Below, piece after piece: positions 1-5,601 of a stretch of 11,367 bases of DNA. The number at the start of each line of letters is the position of its first letter. Positions within the stretch are counted from its first letter, which is position 1. Source of the DNA: Asticcacaulis sp. (lineage in GTDB: Bacteria; Pseudomonadota; Alphaproteobacteria; Caulobacterales; Caulobacteraceae); the NCBI RefSeq assembly GCF_020217185.1, contig NZ_JAIWNX010000259.1, forward strand, positions 1 through 11,367, read 5' to 3'. The notes beneath the pieces are model-generated. The model was not told the origin of the DNA. It worked only from the letters and a program-made list of their open reading frames with translations, and searched no databases. A program made the translations under genes and the position numbers.

Positions 1-1
1 C

Positions 2-346
2 CCGCAGAGCGCGCAGGCCTTCACCGAGGCCGTGTCGGACATTTTCGAGCCGGCCATGTCGAACTTTTCGCAGGGTGTGCGCGGCTATTACTTCTCGTTA
101 GCGGCCGCCGCGTGGCTGTTCGGTCCGATCCCTCTGGCGCTGGCCAGCATCGGGGCCACCGCGCTTCTGGCCTGGCGGCAGTCGCGCTCACAGGCGGCGC
201 GCGGCCTGCGGCGGATGCGTGAGCTTTTGGAGGAGCATCCCTACCCTACCCGCACGCGCCCTATCTATGACGGCAAGGTCGAGGCTGAAAGCGAAAATGC
301 TGCGTCGCAGCAAGATAAAACAAATATAGAAACGAAAGCCGGCTGA
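2..346 (+). CDS. DUF599 family membrane protein, C-terminal part (5' end outside window)
   Basis: The reading frame is open from base 2, so the gene starts left of the window; the GTG at 32 is an internal codon rather than a convincing start. About 114 residues are visible. The segment RGYYFSLAAAAWLFGPIPLA, followed by a second hydrophobic run and a basic stretch (WRQSRSQAARGLRRMRELLEE), matches the C-terminal end of the DUF599 family of inner-membrane proteins as I know it: one or two transmembrane helices, then a charged cytoplasmic tail. The last 30 residues are polar and low in complexity (ESENAASQQDKTNIETKAG). The function of the family is unknown. No terminator immediately follows the stop; the first strong one is at 531-562 and seems to belong to a separate small RNA. 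Confidence 0.7.
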   Translation, partial: PQSAQAFTEAVSDIFEPAMSNFSQGVRGYYFSLAAAAWLFGPIPLALASIGATALLAWRQSRSQAARGLRRMRELLEEHPYPTRTRPIYDGKVEAESENAASQQDKTNIETKAG

Positions 347-441
347 ATCGTTTTCTAAATAACGCAAAGGTTTGCTTAACTTTAATTCTTACGCTTAGGA
401 ACCGTTGTAACGATACGTGATCATACAAATGCGTTTTCCGC

Positions 442-470
442 TTGTGGATTTTTGCATCGCAACGTATAAA
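442..470 (+). promoter_or_regulatory. Candidate sigma-70-type promoter for the small RNA
   Basis: TTGTGG (442-447) and TATAAA (465-470) are separated by exactly 17 bases. The -10 box matches TATAAT at 5 of 6 positions; the -35 box matches only its first three. The predicted start lies near 477, directly before a 7-bp hairpin (479-496), so the transcript would begin with structure, as many stable small RNAs do. The position is inferred from sequence only. Confidence 0.45.
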
Positions 471-476
471 GTCAGT

Positions 477-562
477 GTTCGACGTTTTTACGTCGATGCC
501 CTTCCTGGGCGTTTCCTCCCTGTAGACTTTAAGCCGCGCTCGTGTAGCGCGGCTTTTTTTTG
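477..562 (+). ncRNA. Candidate trans-acting small RNA of about 86 nt
   Basis: Three hairpins follow one another. The first is 479-496 (TCGACGT, loop TTTT, ACGTCGA). The second is 498-510 (GCCC, loop TTCCT, GGGC). The third is a terminator at 531-555 (AAGCCGCGCT, loop CGTGT, AGCGCGGCTT) with a T-run to 561. Between hairpins two and three an unpaired C/U-rich stretch (TTTCCTCCC, 512-520) is complementary to Shine-Dalgarno sequences. This layout, with a promoter-like pair just upstream and no open frame, is typical of alphaproteobacterial regulatory RNAs that pair with ribosome binding sites through CCUCC-type motifs. I cannot assign it to a named family. The alternative is that it is only the terminator of a longer transcript from the DUF599 gene. 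Confidence 0.5.
531..562 (+). terminator. Rho-independent terminator
   Basis: A perfect 10-bp GC-rich stem (AAGCCGCGCT / AGCGCGGCTT) with a 5-nt loop is followed by six further T residues beyond the stem's own TT. It is the strongest intrinsic terminator in the left part of the window and would end the small-RNA candidate, and possibly read-through from the DUF599 gene. Confidence 0.85.
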
Positions 563-578
563 CCCGAATAAGTCCCTT

Positions 579-710
579 ATACCAACGGCCGAAGAGACTG
601 ACCGCATCCGGCCGTTGAAGCAACGAGACTGTCTCATATGTATCAGCGACATGAGACAGTCTCGAAGGTAATATCAAGAGTCATTTTCAATGACCCTTGG
701 TATTACCTTC
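579..710. repeat. Palindrome cluster: three consecutive hairpins inside an ATACCAA/TTGGTAT bracket
   Basis: Hairpin A is CAACGGCC (583-590) with GGCCGTTG (610-617). Hairpin B is a perfect 14-bp pair, 624-637 with 651-664, whose arms themselves contain the near-palindrome GAGAC-n-GTCTC. Hairpin C is 664-685 with 689-710, about 21 pairs with one mismatch and one wobble around a 3-nt loop. The outer 7-mers ATACCAA (579-585) and TTGGTAT (697-703) are reverse complements. Hairpin C covers the stop codon of the minus-strand gene ending at 703. No T-run follows on either strand, so a classical terminator role is unlikely. A REP- or MITE-like intergenic element is possible, but I see only one full copy here. 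Confidence 0.6.
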
Positions 711-1572
711 GCTTCAGCCCGTCGATCACTGCTGCGATGGCCGCCTGCATGCGCCCGGCTTTGGGGCTGAGGGTCAGGTTTGCCTCATCCATGTAGAGCC
801 CGCGGTTCAGCTCGATCTGTAGCGCCTCCACCCCCTTGTGCGGCTGGGCGTAGCGTTCCAGCGTATAGCCGCCGGCAAAGGGATGGTTATGCGCCACGCG
901 GAAGCCGTGCGCTTCGAACACCTGCCGCACAAAGGCCGTCAGGCCGGGCGCGCACGCCTCACCATGCAGATCCCCCAGCACAATATCCGCCAGTTTCGCC
1001 GACGGCTGGGCCTCCGTGCCCGGTTTGAGCGTCGTCGAGGGCATGGAGTGCCAATCGATCAGCGTCACCCGCCCGTGCGCCGATTTCGCTTCGGCCAGCG
1101 CCTCGGTCAGGGCACGGTGATAGGGAACGTGCACCTGCGCCAGACGCCGCGCCGCCTCGTCATAGGTGATCGGCTGCGCGTGAATCTCCCGCGCGCCCGA
1201 CAGGCAGCGCGGAATGACGCCGTAACCGGACCGCACGCGCAGCGACTGGCTAAGTGCGCCTTTCGGCAGGGCGCCGCGGATCAGGCGCGGGTCCAGCTCA
1301 AGCGGGTGGCGGTTCACATCGACATAGGCGCGGCTGTAATTGGCCCGCACCGCCCACACCCCTTCCAGCGTCTCAAACCCGACCAGCGCGTCAACAAAGG
1401 CGTCTTCGGTCATGCGCAGGTGTTGCGCGTCATAGCGCGCCGCCGCCACAAAGTCCGGCGGCAGATACGGTCCCGAATGCGGCAAACCGAACACCAGCCC
1501 GCAACCCTTTACCGCCGGACGGCGTACATTCACGGCAGGGACGGTTTCAACTGGGGATGAAAGATCGGCCAT
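703..1572 (-). CDS. N-formylglutamate amidohydrolase family protein
   Basis: The 289-residue product matches the N-formylglutamate amidohydrolase (FGase, PF05013) family. Near the N-terminus is LVFGLPHSGPYLPPDF, with the HSG zinc-site motif; then come YSRAYVDVNRHPLELDP, LIDWHSMPS, HNHPFAGGYTLERY and EALQIELNRGLYM. These are the family's conserved His, Asp and Glu blocks in order. Classical family members hydrolyse N-formyl-L-glutamate to glutamate and formate in histidine breakdown, but many alphaproteobacterial homologues sit outside hut operons, as here, so the true substrate is uncertain. I chose ATG at 1572. A GTG at 1608 would add MKRAQNCLITGL, whose codons are atypical (for example TTA, TGT) and which lacks a good ribosome binding site; neither start has a strong one. 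The gene is divergent from cpdR, an arrangement I recall from Caulobacter. Its stop codon lies inside a long hairpin. Confidence 0.85.
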   Translation of the reverse strand: MADLSSPVETVPAVNVRRPAVKGCGLVFGLPHSGPYLPPDFVAAARYDAQHLRMTEDAFVDALVGFETLEGVWAVRANYSRAYVDVNRHPLELDPRLIRGALPKGALSQSLRVRSGYGVIPRCLSGAREIHAQPITYDEAARRLAQVHVPYHRALTEALAEAKSAHGRVTLIDWHSMPSTTLKPGTEAQPSAKLADIVLGDLHGEACAPGLTAFVRQVFEAHGFRVAHNHPFAGGYTLERYAQPHKGVEALQIELNRGLYMDEANLTLSPKAGRMQAAIAAVIDGLKRR

Positions 1573-1586
1573 TAAACCCGTGATAA
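1572..1586. promoter_or_regulatory. Imperfect CtrA-type site (TTAA-N7-ATAA) between the divergent genes
   Basis: TTAA (1572-1575), seven bases, then ATAA (1583-1586) differs by one base from the CtrA consensus TTAA-N7-TTAA. It overlaps the chosen start codon of the amidohydrolase-family gene and lies about 100 bases upstream of cpdR. CtrA control of cpdR is reported in Caulobacter, which makes the position plausible, but a single 7-of-8 match occurs often by chance. Confidence 0.3.
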
Positions 1587-1614
1587 GACAATTCTGCGCT
1601 CTCTTCACCCCTAA

Positions 1615-1643
1615 TTTACACCTGCGCCCTAATCATCTACTCT
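1615..1643 (+). promoter_or_regulatory. Weak candidate promoter for cpdR
   Basis: TTTACA (1615-1620) matches the -35 consensus at 5 of 6 positions. Seventeen bases later TACTCT (1638-1643) matches the -10 at 3 of 6. A start near 1650 would give a leader of about 33 bases ahead of the cpdR start. The poor -10 would fit an activator-dependent promoter, but that is inference. Confidence 0.3.
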
Positions 1644-1682
1644 CTGAGTAAACGGGGCCCCTTTCCCACAGGACCGGGATTA

Positions 1683-2039
1683 ATGACCAAGATTCTCCTC
1701 GCGGAAGACGAAAATTCCGTGCGCAGCTTTTTGACGCGCGCCCTTCAGCGCGCCGGCTATGACGTTGTAAGCTGCCCCGATGGCGACAGCGCTATCGAAG
1801 CCCTCGATCAGGGGCCGTATGACCTGCTGCTGACCGACATTGTGATGCCTGGGGCCGACGGCATCGAAGTGGCCAAGGTCGCCTCGCAGCGCCAGCCGGG
1901 CCTGAAGATCATGTTCATCACCGGCTTCGCCGCCGTGGCGCTCAATGCGCAAAAGGCCTCCCCCGAAGCCAAGGTCCTCGAAAAGCCGGTGCATCTGCGC
2001 GAAATCGTCACCGAAGTCGAACGCCTGATCGCCGCCTGA
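1683..2039 (+). CDS. cpdR: Single-domain response regulator CpdR (ClpXP adaptor)
   Basis: The 118-residue product is one receiver domain with no output domain. Visible are the acidic pocket E8/D9 (LLAEDEN), the phospho-acceptor D52 in LLLTDIVMPG, the switch threonine T80 in IMFITGFAAVAL, and the conserved lysine K101 in VLEKPVHLRE. The segments LLLTDIVMP, KIMFITGFAAVALN and the Ala-Ala end are very close to Caulobacter CpdR. In Caulobacter, unphosphorylated CpdR binds ClpX, recruits ClpXP to the cell pole and primes destruction of PdeA and, with RcdA and PopA, of CtrA; phosphorylation by the CckA-ChpT relay switches this off. The start ATG has AGGA about nine bases upstream. The gene is monocistronic and divergent from the amidohydrolase-family gene. 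Its last 41 bases are duplicated downstream. Confidence 0.92.
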   Translation: MTKILLAEDENSVRSFLTRALQRAGYDVVSCPDGDSAIEALDQGPYDLLLTDIVMPGADGIEVAKVASQRQPGLKIMFITGFAAVALNAQKASPEAKVLEKPVHLREIVTEVERLIAA

Positions 2040-2256
2040 GGGGCCAGTGTGGGCGGCCCGCGCAGATTTTTAAGTGGCGCTAACGCTTCGCTGCTTGAGC
2101 GCGGGCGAAATCGTCACCGAAGTCGAACGCCTGATCGCCGCCTGATGGGTCAGCGCGGGCGGCCCGCGCAGATTTTTTAAGTGGCGCTAACGCTTCGCTC
2201 CCTGAGCGCGGGCGAAATCGTCACCGAAGTCGAACGCCGGATCGCCGCCTGATGAG
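1999..2256 (+). repeat. Tandem repeat of the cpdR 3' end plus spacer (106-107 bp unit, about 2.4 copies)
   Basis: Copy 1 is 1999-2104, copy 2 is 2105-2211 and partial copy 3 is about 2212-2256. Each copy opens with the 41 bases encoding the end of CpdR (EIVTEVERLIAA and stop). The 41 bases are identical in copies 1 and 2, and have one visible change (CCTGAT to CCGGAT) in copy 3. The spacer part contains GGCGGCCCGCGCAGA, a T5 or T6 run and GGCGCTAACGCTTCGCT. Copies 1 and 2 differ at roughly ten positions plus one T. The pseudo-tails in copies 2 and 3 lie downstream of the stop and out of the cpdR frame, so they are not translated as part of CpdR. Replication slippage or unequal recombination is the likely origin. 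Confidence 0.9.
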
Positions 2257-2270
2257 CCAGGGCAAGCCAC

Positions 2271-2367
2271 CTTGGTAATACCTCCCCAGCTTGCTGGGGA
2301 GGGGGACCGCACGAACCGCCAAAGGCGGTGATCGGACCGCCGATGCGGATGCGGTGGTGGGGCCTCT
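2271..2367. repeat. REP-like intergenic palindromic element
   Basis: CTTGGTAATACC leads into a 9-10-bp stem (CCTCCCCAGC 2281-2290 with GCTGGGGAGG 2293-2302). A GGGGACCGC run follows, then a second small stem ACCGCC-AAA-GGCGGT (2315-2329) and a GCGGTGGTGGGG end. Elements with this CCTCCCC...GGGGAGGGGGACC...GGTGGTGGGG layout are very common between genes in Caulobacterales. Their role is unknown. The opening CTTGGTAATACC resembles CTTGGTATTACC at 697-708 in the other palindrome cluster. Confidence 0.7.
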
Positions 2368-2420
2368 TAGAGCCCACACGACCTTTCCCACACTTTCCAC
2401 ATTTTTGATCGCAAAAGCCC

Positions 2421-2449
2421 TTGCCACCGCCATTTTCGGCGGCTATACA
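2421..2449 (+). promoter_or_regulatory. Promoter of tRNA-Val
   Basis: TTGCCA (2421-2426; 5 of 6) and TATACA (2444-2449; 4 of 6) are separated by exactly 17 bases. The predicted start is near 2457, about 32 bases before the mature tRNA. The spacer carries a small inverted repeat (CCGCC, loop ATTTTC, GGCGG). Confidence 0.6.
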
Positions 2450-2488
2450 CCCGCTCCTCGCATCGGCACAGCGTTGCCGAACAATAGT

Positions 2489-2563
<75 letters not shown>

Positions 2564-2795
2564 TTTTCTCGTTTTCTTCGATAACCCGAAAGTGTTTTTT
2601 GAGTTTGCACTCAAAGGCTTCGGCTTTTGACGCCACGCAGGCTGCACTCCTGCCACTCAAGCGCTGTGTTTCAGGTGCACACCGTTTATAACCCGTAACC
2701 TTCTCCCCGGTCCTTTCGTACTCGCCCTGGCGCGTCGCGCCCAAAGCCTGCTGCCACAAACAGGTCAGCCGCAGGCGCAATCTGACGCCGCGAAT
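2564..2795. other. tRNA to egt intergenic spacer
   Basis: The spacer contains two small stem-loops, TTTGAGT-TTGC-ACTCAAA (2598-2615) and AAAGGC-TTCG-GCTTTT (2612-2627), which overlap and could process or end the tRNA transcript. The rest (about 2630-2790) shows no gene, repeat or site that I can support. A minus-strand open frame here starts or ends in the antisense of the tRNA and is an artefact. Confidence 0.4.
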
Positions 2796-2824
2796 TTAAA
2801 ACTTACATTCGACACCGATATAGT
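2796..2824 (+). promoter_or_regulatory. Candidate promoter of the ergothioneine gene
   Basis: TTAAAA (2796-2801; 4 of 6) and TATAGT (2819-2824; 5 of 6) are separated by 17 bases. The predicted start near 2831 leaves a short leader containing the GGGGGAGA ribosome binding site (2844-2851) ahead of the ATG at 2857. Confidence 0.45.
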
Positions 2825-2856
2825 CAGCGGCACCGTGCGCAACGGGGGAGATTGAG

Positions 2857-5004
2857 ATGGACGGCCACAGCCACCCGACCACGGGACGCCCGCTTTGTAC
2901 TGACGCTTCGCAGAGCCCCTGCCTCCGGCGTTACTCAGAGGTGCGGGCCGCGACCTTGCGCCTCGCTGCGCCCCTGTCGGCGGAGGACATGGTGGTGCAG
3001 TCCATGCCCGATGCCAGCCCGGCCAAGTGGCATCTGGCGCACACCACCTGGTTTTTTGAGACCTTTCTGCTCAGTCCCCGCCCCGGCTATGCGCCGTTCG
3101 ATCCGCAGTACGGCTATTTGTTCAACTCCTATTACGAAGCCAAGGGGGCGCGTCAGCCGCGCGCCCAGCGTGGTATTCTCACCCGCCCAGCCCTGAGCGA
3201 CATTCTGGCCTATCGTCAGCACGTGGATCATCATATGCGCGACCTGATCGCCGCCGGGCTCGATGCCGGAGGCGAGGCCCTGCTGGCGCTCGGTCTGGCG
3301 CACGAGGAGCAGCATCAGGAACTGCTGCTGATGGACATTTTGCACCTGTTCAGCCTGTCGCCGCTGGCCCCGGCCTACGATCCCGCCTTTGCCGCCGACG
3401 CCCCGGTGGGCGAGGCCCGGTTCATCGCCTGCGCCGGGGGGCTGGTCGAGATCGGCGCGACAGAGGACGGGTTTGCCTTCGACAATGAGCGGCCGCGCCA
3501 TAAGGTCTGGCTGGAGCCCTATCAGATCGCCGATCGGCTGGTGCGCAATGGCGACTGGCTGGCCTTTATGCACGACGGCGGCTATGCGCGGCCGGAGTTG
3601 TGGCTGTCCGACGGCTGGGCCCGCGTGCAGGCCGAGGGCTGGCGCGCGCCCCTTTACTGGCGGCCCGACGGAGAGCAGTGGCAGGAATTCAGCCTGCGCG
3701 GCCTGCACCCCGCCGATCCCGACGCCCCCGTCACCCACATCAGCTTCTATGAGGCCGATGCCTTTGCCCGCTGGGCCGGGGCGCGCCTGCCGACCGAGGC
3801 CGAATGGGAGGCCGCCGCGCATCAGGGCGGGCTGCAGCAGGTAGATGACGTCGCCTGGCAATGGACGGCCAGCGCCTATCTCGGCTATCCGGGCTTTCGT
3901 CCGGGCGCGGGTGCCGTCGGCGAATATAATGGCAAGTTCATGAGCGGGCAGATGAGCCTGCGCGGCGGCAGCGCCTTTACGCCTGCCGGTCATGCGCGGG
4001 CCACCTATCGCAACTTCTTCGCGCCGGAAAAGCGCTGGGTGCGCGCGGGTCTGCGTCTGGCGCGCGATCACGCCCCGGCGGAGAGCCGCGATGAGGGCTT
4101 CGCCGCCGATGTGATCGCCGGTCTGTCGGCGCAGCCCAAATCCCTGTCTCCCAAGTATTTTTATGATGCGGCAGGCTCCGACCTGTTCGAGGTCATCTGC
4201 CGCACGCCGGAATATTACCCGACGCGCACCGAAACGCGCCTGCTGCACGACATTGCCGATGCGCTGGTGGCGGGCTGGACCGCCGATACGGTGCTGGTCG
4301 AATTTGGCAGCGGGGCCAGCGACAAGACGCGGATTCTGCTCGATGCCTGCCCGGCCTTGCGCACCTATGTGCCCATCGACATCAGCCCGGACGCCCTGCA
4401 CGCCGCGATGGCGCGGCTGCAAAGCGCCTATCCGCATCTGAATGTCGTGCCGCTGGTGGGTGATTTCACGCAGACCCTGTCACGGCCCGCCGCCCTTGCA
4501 AACAGGCCGTGCGTCGGCTTCTTCCCCGGCTCAACCATCGGCAATTTCAGCCCGGACGAAGCGCGCGAGCTGCTGCGCGCCTTCCGGCACCTGCTGGGTG
4601 AAGAGGCGCAACTGATCGTCGGGGCAGACATGGTCAAGGAGGAAGCGACGCTGCACGCCGCCTATGATGATGCGGCGGGCGTGACGGCGGCCTTCAACAA
4701 AAACCTGCTGGTGCGCATGAATCGCGAATTACAGGGGGATTTCGACCTTGACGCCTTCGCGCATCTGGCCCTGTGGAACGCTGAGCGCGCGCGCATTGAA
4801 ATGCATCTGGTCAGCCGCCGCGATCAGGTCGTGACCGTCGCCGGGCAGAGTTTCACGTTTGCGGAGGGCGAACGTCTGCATACGGAAAATGCCCATAAGT
4901 TCACGCCGGACAGCTTCGCGGCCCTGTGTCGTGACGCAGGCTGGACGGTCGCGCACCAGTGGATCAGCCCGGCCCCGGCCTTTGGCGTTTTCGTCCTGTC
5001 CTGA
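2857..5004 (+). CDS. EgtB-EgtD fusion: ergothioneine sulfoxide synthase joined to histidine N-alpha-methyltransferase
   Basis: A 715-residue protein with two enzymes in one frame. Residues about 25-165 are a DinB-type iron-binding domain with WHLAHTTWFFE (H59/H62) and the HX3HXE motif at 149-155 (HEEQHQE). Residues about 188-405 are the FGE-sulfatase-like domain (ITEAEWEAAA-like LPTEAEWEAAA at 311-321, SLRGGSAFTP, ending AGLRLARD). Together these are EgtB, the non-heme iron enzyme that couples hercynine to a thiol donor. Residues about 412-715 are EgtD, the SAM-dependent enzyme that trimethylates histidine to hercynine: KSLSPKYFYD, PEYYPTRTET, the SAM loop VEFGSGASDKT (481-491), PIDISPDAL, FFPGSTIGNFSPDE with N563, and the C-terminal HTENAHKF block. 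The linker is only about ten residues. SYY at 91-93 resembles the tyrosine pair of cysteine-using EgtB of Chloracidobacterium, so cysteine may be the donor (inference). Start ATG has GGGGGAGA six bases upstream. The protein is cytoplasmic and has no EgtC or EgtE gene beside it. Confidence 0.9.
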   Translation: MDGHSHPTTGRPLCTDASQSPCLRRYSEVRAATLRLAAPLSAEDMVVQSMPDASPAKWHLAHTTWFFETFLLSPRPGYAPFDPQYGYLFNSYYEAKGARQPRAQRGILTRPALSDILAYRQHVDHHMRDLIAAGLDAGGEALLALGLAHEEQHQELLLMDILHLFSLSPLAPAYDPAFAADAPVGEARFIACAGGLVEIGATEDGFAFDNERPRHKVWLEPYQIADRLVRNGDWLAFMHDGGYARPELWLSDGWARVQAEGWRAPLYWRPDGEQWQEFSLRGLHPADPDAPVTHISFYEADAFARWAGARLPTEAEWEAAAHQGGLQQVDDVAWQWTASAYLGYPGFRPGAGAVGEYNGKFMSGQMSLRGGSAFTPAGHARATYRNFFAPEKRWVRAGLRLARDHAPAESRDEGFAADVIAGLSAQPKSLSPKYFYDAAGSDLFEVICRTPEYYPTRTETRLLHDIADALVAGWTADTVLVEFGSGASDKTRILLDACPALRTYVPIDISPDALHAAMARLQSAYPHLNVVPLVGDFTQTLSRPAALANRPCVGFFPGSTIGNFSPDEARELLRAFRHLLGEEAQLIVGADMVKEEATLHAAYDDAAGVTAAFNKNLLVRMNRELQGDFDLDAFAHLALWNAERARIEMHLVSRRDQVVTVAGQSFTFAEGERLHTENAHKFTPDSFAALCRDAGWTVAHQWISPAPAFGVFVLS

Positions 5005-5034
5005 ACCCTTCAGCTTGTGATGCGAATAACGCAG

Positions 5035-5055
5035 CCGGCATCGCTCCGATGTCGG
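5035..5055. repeat. Short inverted repeat downstream of the egt gene
   Basis: CCGGCATCG (5035-5043) and CGATGTCGG (5047-5055) form a 9-bp stem with one G-T pair and a 3-nt loop, 31 bases after the egt stop codon. No T-run follows, so it is not a canonical intrinsic terminator; it may protect the 3' end or be incidental. Confidence 0.4.
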
Positions 5056-5151
5056 AACACCTGAATCTGTCCGAAGCCTATTGAGCTTTGACGCCGCGCG
5101 GCCTACACAGGAAATTGCCCCGTACACGGACATTTTTCAGGACCGCCCCGA

Positions 5152-5601
5152 TTGGATGATCACGCCTCGCCTTCGCCCGCAACTCAGTTTGGGGCCCTCC
5201 CCTTTCGCGAGACGCGCAAAGGCGAGGTCGAGTTCCTGCTGATCACCTCACGTGGCAGCGGACAGTGGATCATCCCCAAGGGCAAGCCCATTCCCGATCT
5301 GACGCCAGCGGAAACCGCCGCCCGCGAAGCCTTTGAAGAGGCAGGCATTCTGGGTGAGGTCGATCCGCACCCTATCGGACGCTTTGCCTATGTGAAGGAT
5401 CAGGGCCAGCCCACGGCGCAGCTCATCCCCGCCGTCGAGGTGTTCGCCATGCGGGTGACGCAGCAACTGACGCTTTGGCCGGAAATGGGTCAGCGCAGCA
5501 TGGTGTGGCTGACGCCGGAACAGGCGCTGCACGCCATCGAAATCGACGCCTTGCGCAAGATTGTGCGGCGCTTTGCCAAGGCCTTTGCCAAAGGGGCTTA
5601 A
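5152..5601 (+). CDS. Nudix hydrolase (GKP-type, diphosphoinositol/dinucleotide phosphohydrolase-like)
   Basis: The 149-residue product has a Nudix box at about 44-66: G44, then R58-E59, E62-E63 and G65-I66 (AAREAFEEAGIL). The conserved first Glu of the box is replaced by a Leu/Thr region (PDLTPAE), as in the alphaproteobacterial branch with WIIPKGxP ahead of the box. Members of that branch hydrolyse nucleoside or polyphosphate-type diphosphate bonds; the exact substrate cannot be read from sequence. The start is TTG at 5152, with AGGA about nine bases upstream (5139-5142); no in-frame ATG occurs before the conserved FGALPFR segment, and the ATG at 5156 is out of frame. The gene converges on the Rrf2 gene, with stop codons directly abutting. 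Length is normal for single-domain Nudix enzymes. Confidence 0.85.
   Translation: MDDHASPSPATQFGALPFRETRKGEVEFLLITSRGSGQWIIPKGKPIPDLTPAETAAREAFEEAGILGEVDPHPIGRFAYVKDQGQPTAQLIPAVEVFAMRVTQQLTLWPEMGQRSMVWLTPEQALHAIEIDALRKIVRRFAKAFAKGA

Larger units (their letters stand above)
347..702. other. Intergenic region with sRNA candidate and palindrome cluster
   Basis: There is no credible protein gene between the DUF599 stop and the end of the minus-strand gene at 703. Open frames here (417-671 plus, 261-677 minus) have composition unlike the neighbours and no family resemblance. The stretch holds a promoter-like pair (442-470), a compact small-RNA candidate (477-562) and a chain of three hairpins (579-710), described separately. 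Bases 347-440 are AT-richer than the surroundings, and I see nothing specific in them. Confidence 0.6.

Noticed and set aside
398..402. GGAAC as the -35 of an EcfG-type (general stress) promoter
   Set aside because: No CGTT occurs 15-17 bases downstream; the nearest (432-435) is 29 bases away.
838..1560. 240-codon plus-strand open frame
   Set aside because: It lies opposite the N-formylglutamate amidohydrolase-family gene, is Arg/His/Gln rich, and has no motif.
1573..1608. N-terminal extension of the amidohydrolase-family gene to GTG 1608
   Set aside because: The added codons are atypical, no ribosome binding site is well placed, and similarity to the family begins well after the ATG at 1572; the extension is not excluded.
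1999..2256. Repeats considered as a CRISPR array or iteron origin
   Set aside because: The units are about 106 bp, directly adjoining without unique spacers, and clearly derived from the cpdR 3' end.
2935..4437. 500-codon minus-strand open frame
   Set aside because: It is antisense to the EgtB-EgtD gene, with no recognisable domain and the low-complexity GRAGQ composition typical of shadows in GC-rich DNA.
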